Below, piece after piece: positions 6,068-6,077 of a stretch of DNA of 6,077 bases. The notes under the pieces are model-generated. The model was not told where the DNA came from. It ran no database searches and worked only from the letters and a program-made list of their open reading frames with translations. Position numbers and translations under genes: made by a program. Source of the stretch: Ruminococcus sp. UBA5884 (lineage in GTDB: Bacteria > Bacillota > Clostridia > Oscillospirales > Ruminococcaceae); NCBI GenBank assembly GCA_002431975.1, contig DJFA01000011.1:1-6077 (forward strand), in the 5' to 3' direction. Positions within the stretch are counted from its first letter, which is position 1; the number at the start of each line of letters is the position of its first letter.

Positions 6068-6077
6068 GTAGGGGCGA

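Overview
The window is AT-rich and gene-dense, and it uses AGA and ATA codons freely. Ribosome binding sites are strong Gram-positive types (AAGGTGAG, GAAGGGAG, AAGAGG, AGAGGTGAT), and -10/-35 pairs are recognisable. Together with a LacI-type sensor fused to a GGDEF domain, this suggests an anaerobic low-GC Firmicute, most likely a Ruminococcus-like gut clostridium. The taxonomic call is inference; no marker gene is present.

Left part, minus strand: (1) A large open gene runs from 1604 off the left edge. It encodes a cytoplasmic sugar-binding-protein-like domain of the LacI/GalR type with no DNA-binding head, then a linker domain, then the beginning of a GGDEF diguanylate cyclase domain. It has its own sigma-A-type promoter. 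(2) Positions 3659 to 1816 hold a two-gene export operon: a short HlyD/MacA-like adaptor followed after 5 nt by a MacB/FtsX-type ABC permease. No ATPase gene accompanies them.

Middle, 3660-3870: a compact divergent control region. It holds one promoter for the export operon (minus strand), one for the purine operon (plus strand), and a repeat whose second copy lies at the far right of the window.

Right part, plus strand: a translationally coupled two-gene operon, purine nucleoside phosphorylase (3871-4716) and an MtaD-type 5'-methylthioadenosine/S-adenosylhomocysteine deaminase (4713-5990), overlapping by ATGA. Working together they could deaminate an adenosine-type nucleoside (adenosine, MTA, 5'-deoxyadenosine or SAH) to its inosine analogue and phosphorolyse that to hypoxanthine plus a sugar 1-phosphate. 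This would be a route around a dedicated MTA phosphorylase or nucleosidase.

The operon is bracketed by two direct copies of a 47-bp repeat (41 of 47 bases identical). Each copy is preceded by an inverted repeat, and the second runs into a G-rich sequence at the window edge. This repeat is the least explained structure here. I see no tRNA, rRNA, CRISPR array, transposase or riboswitch.
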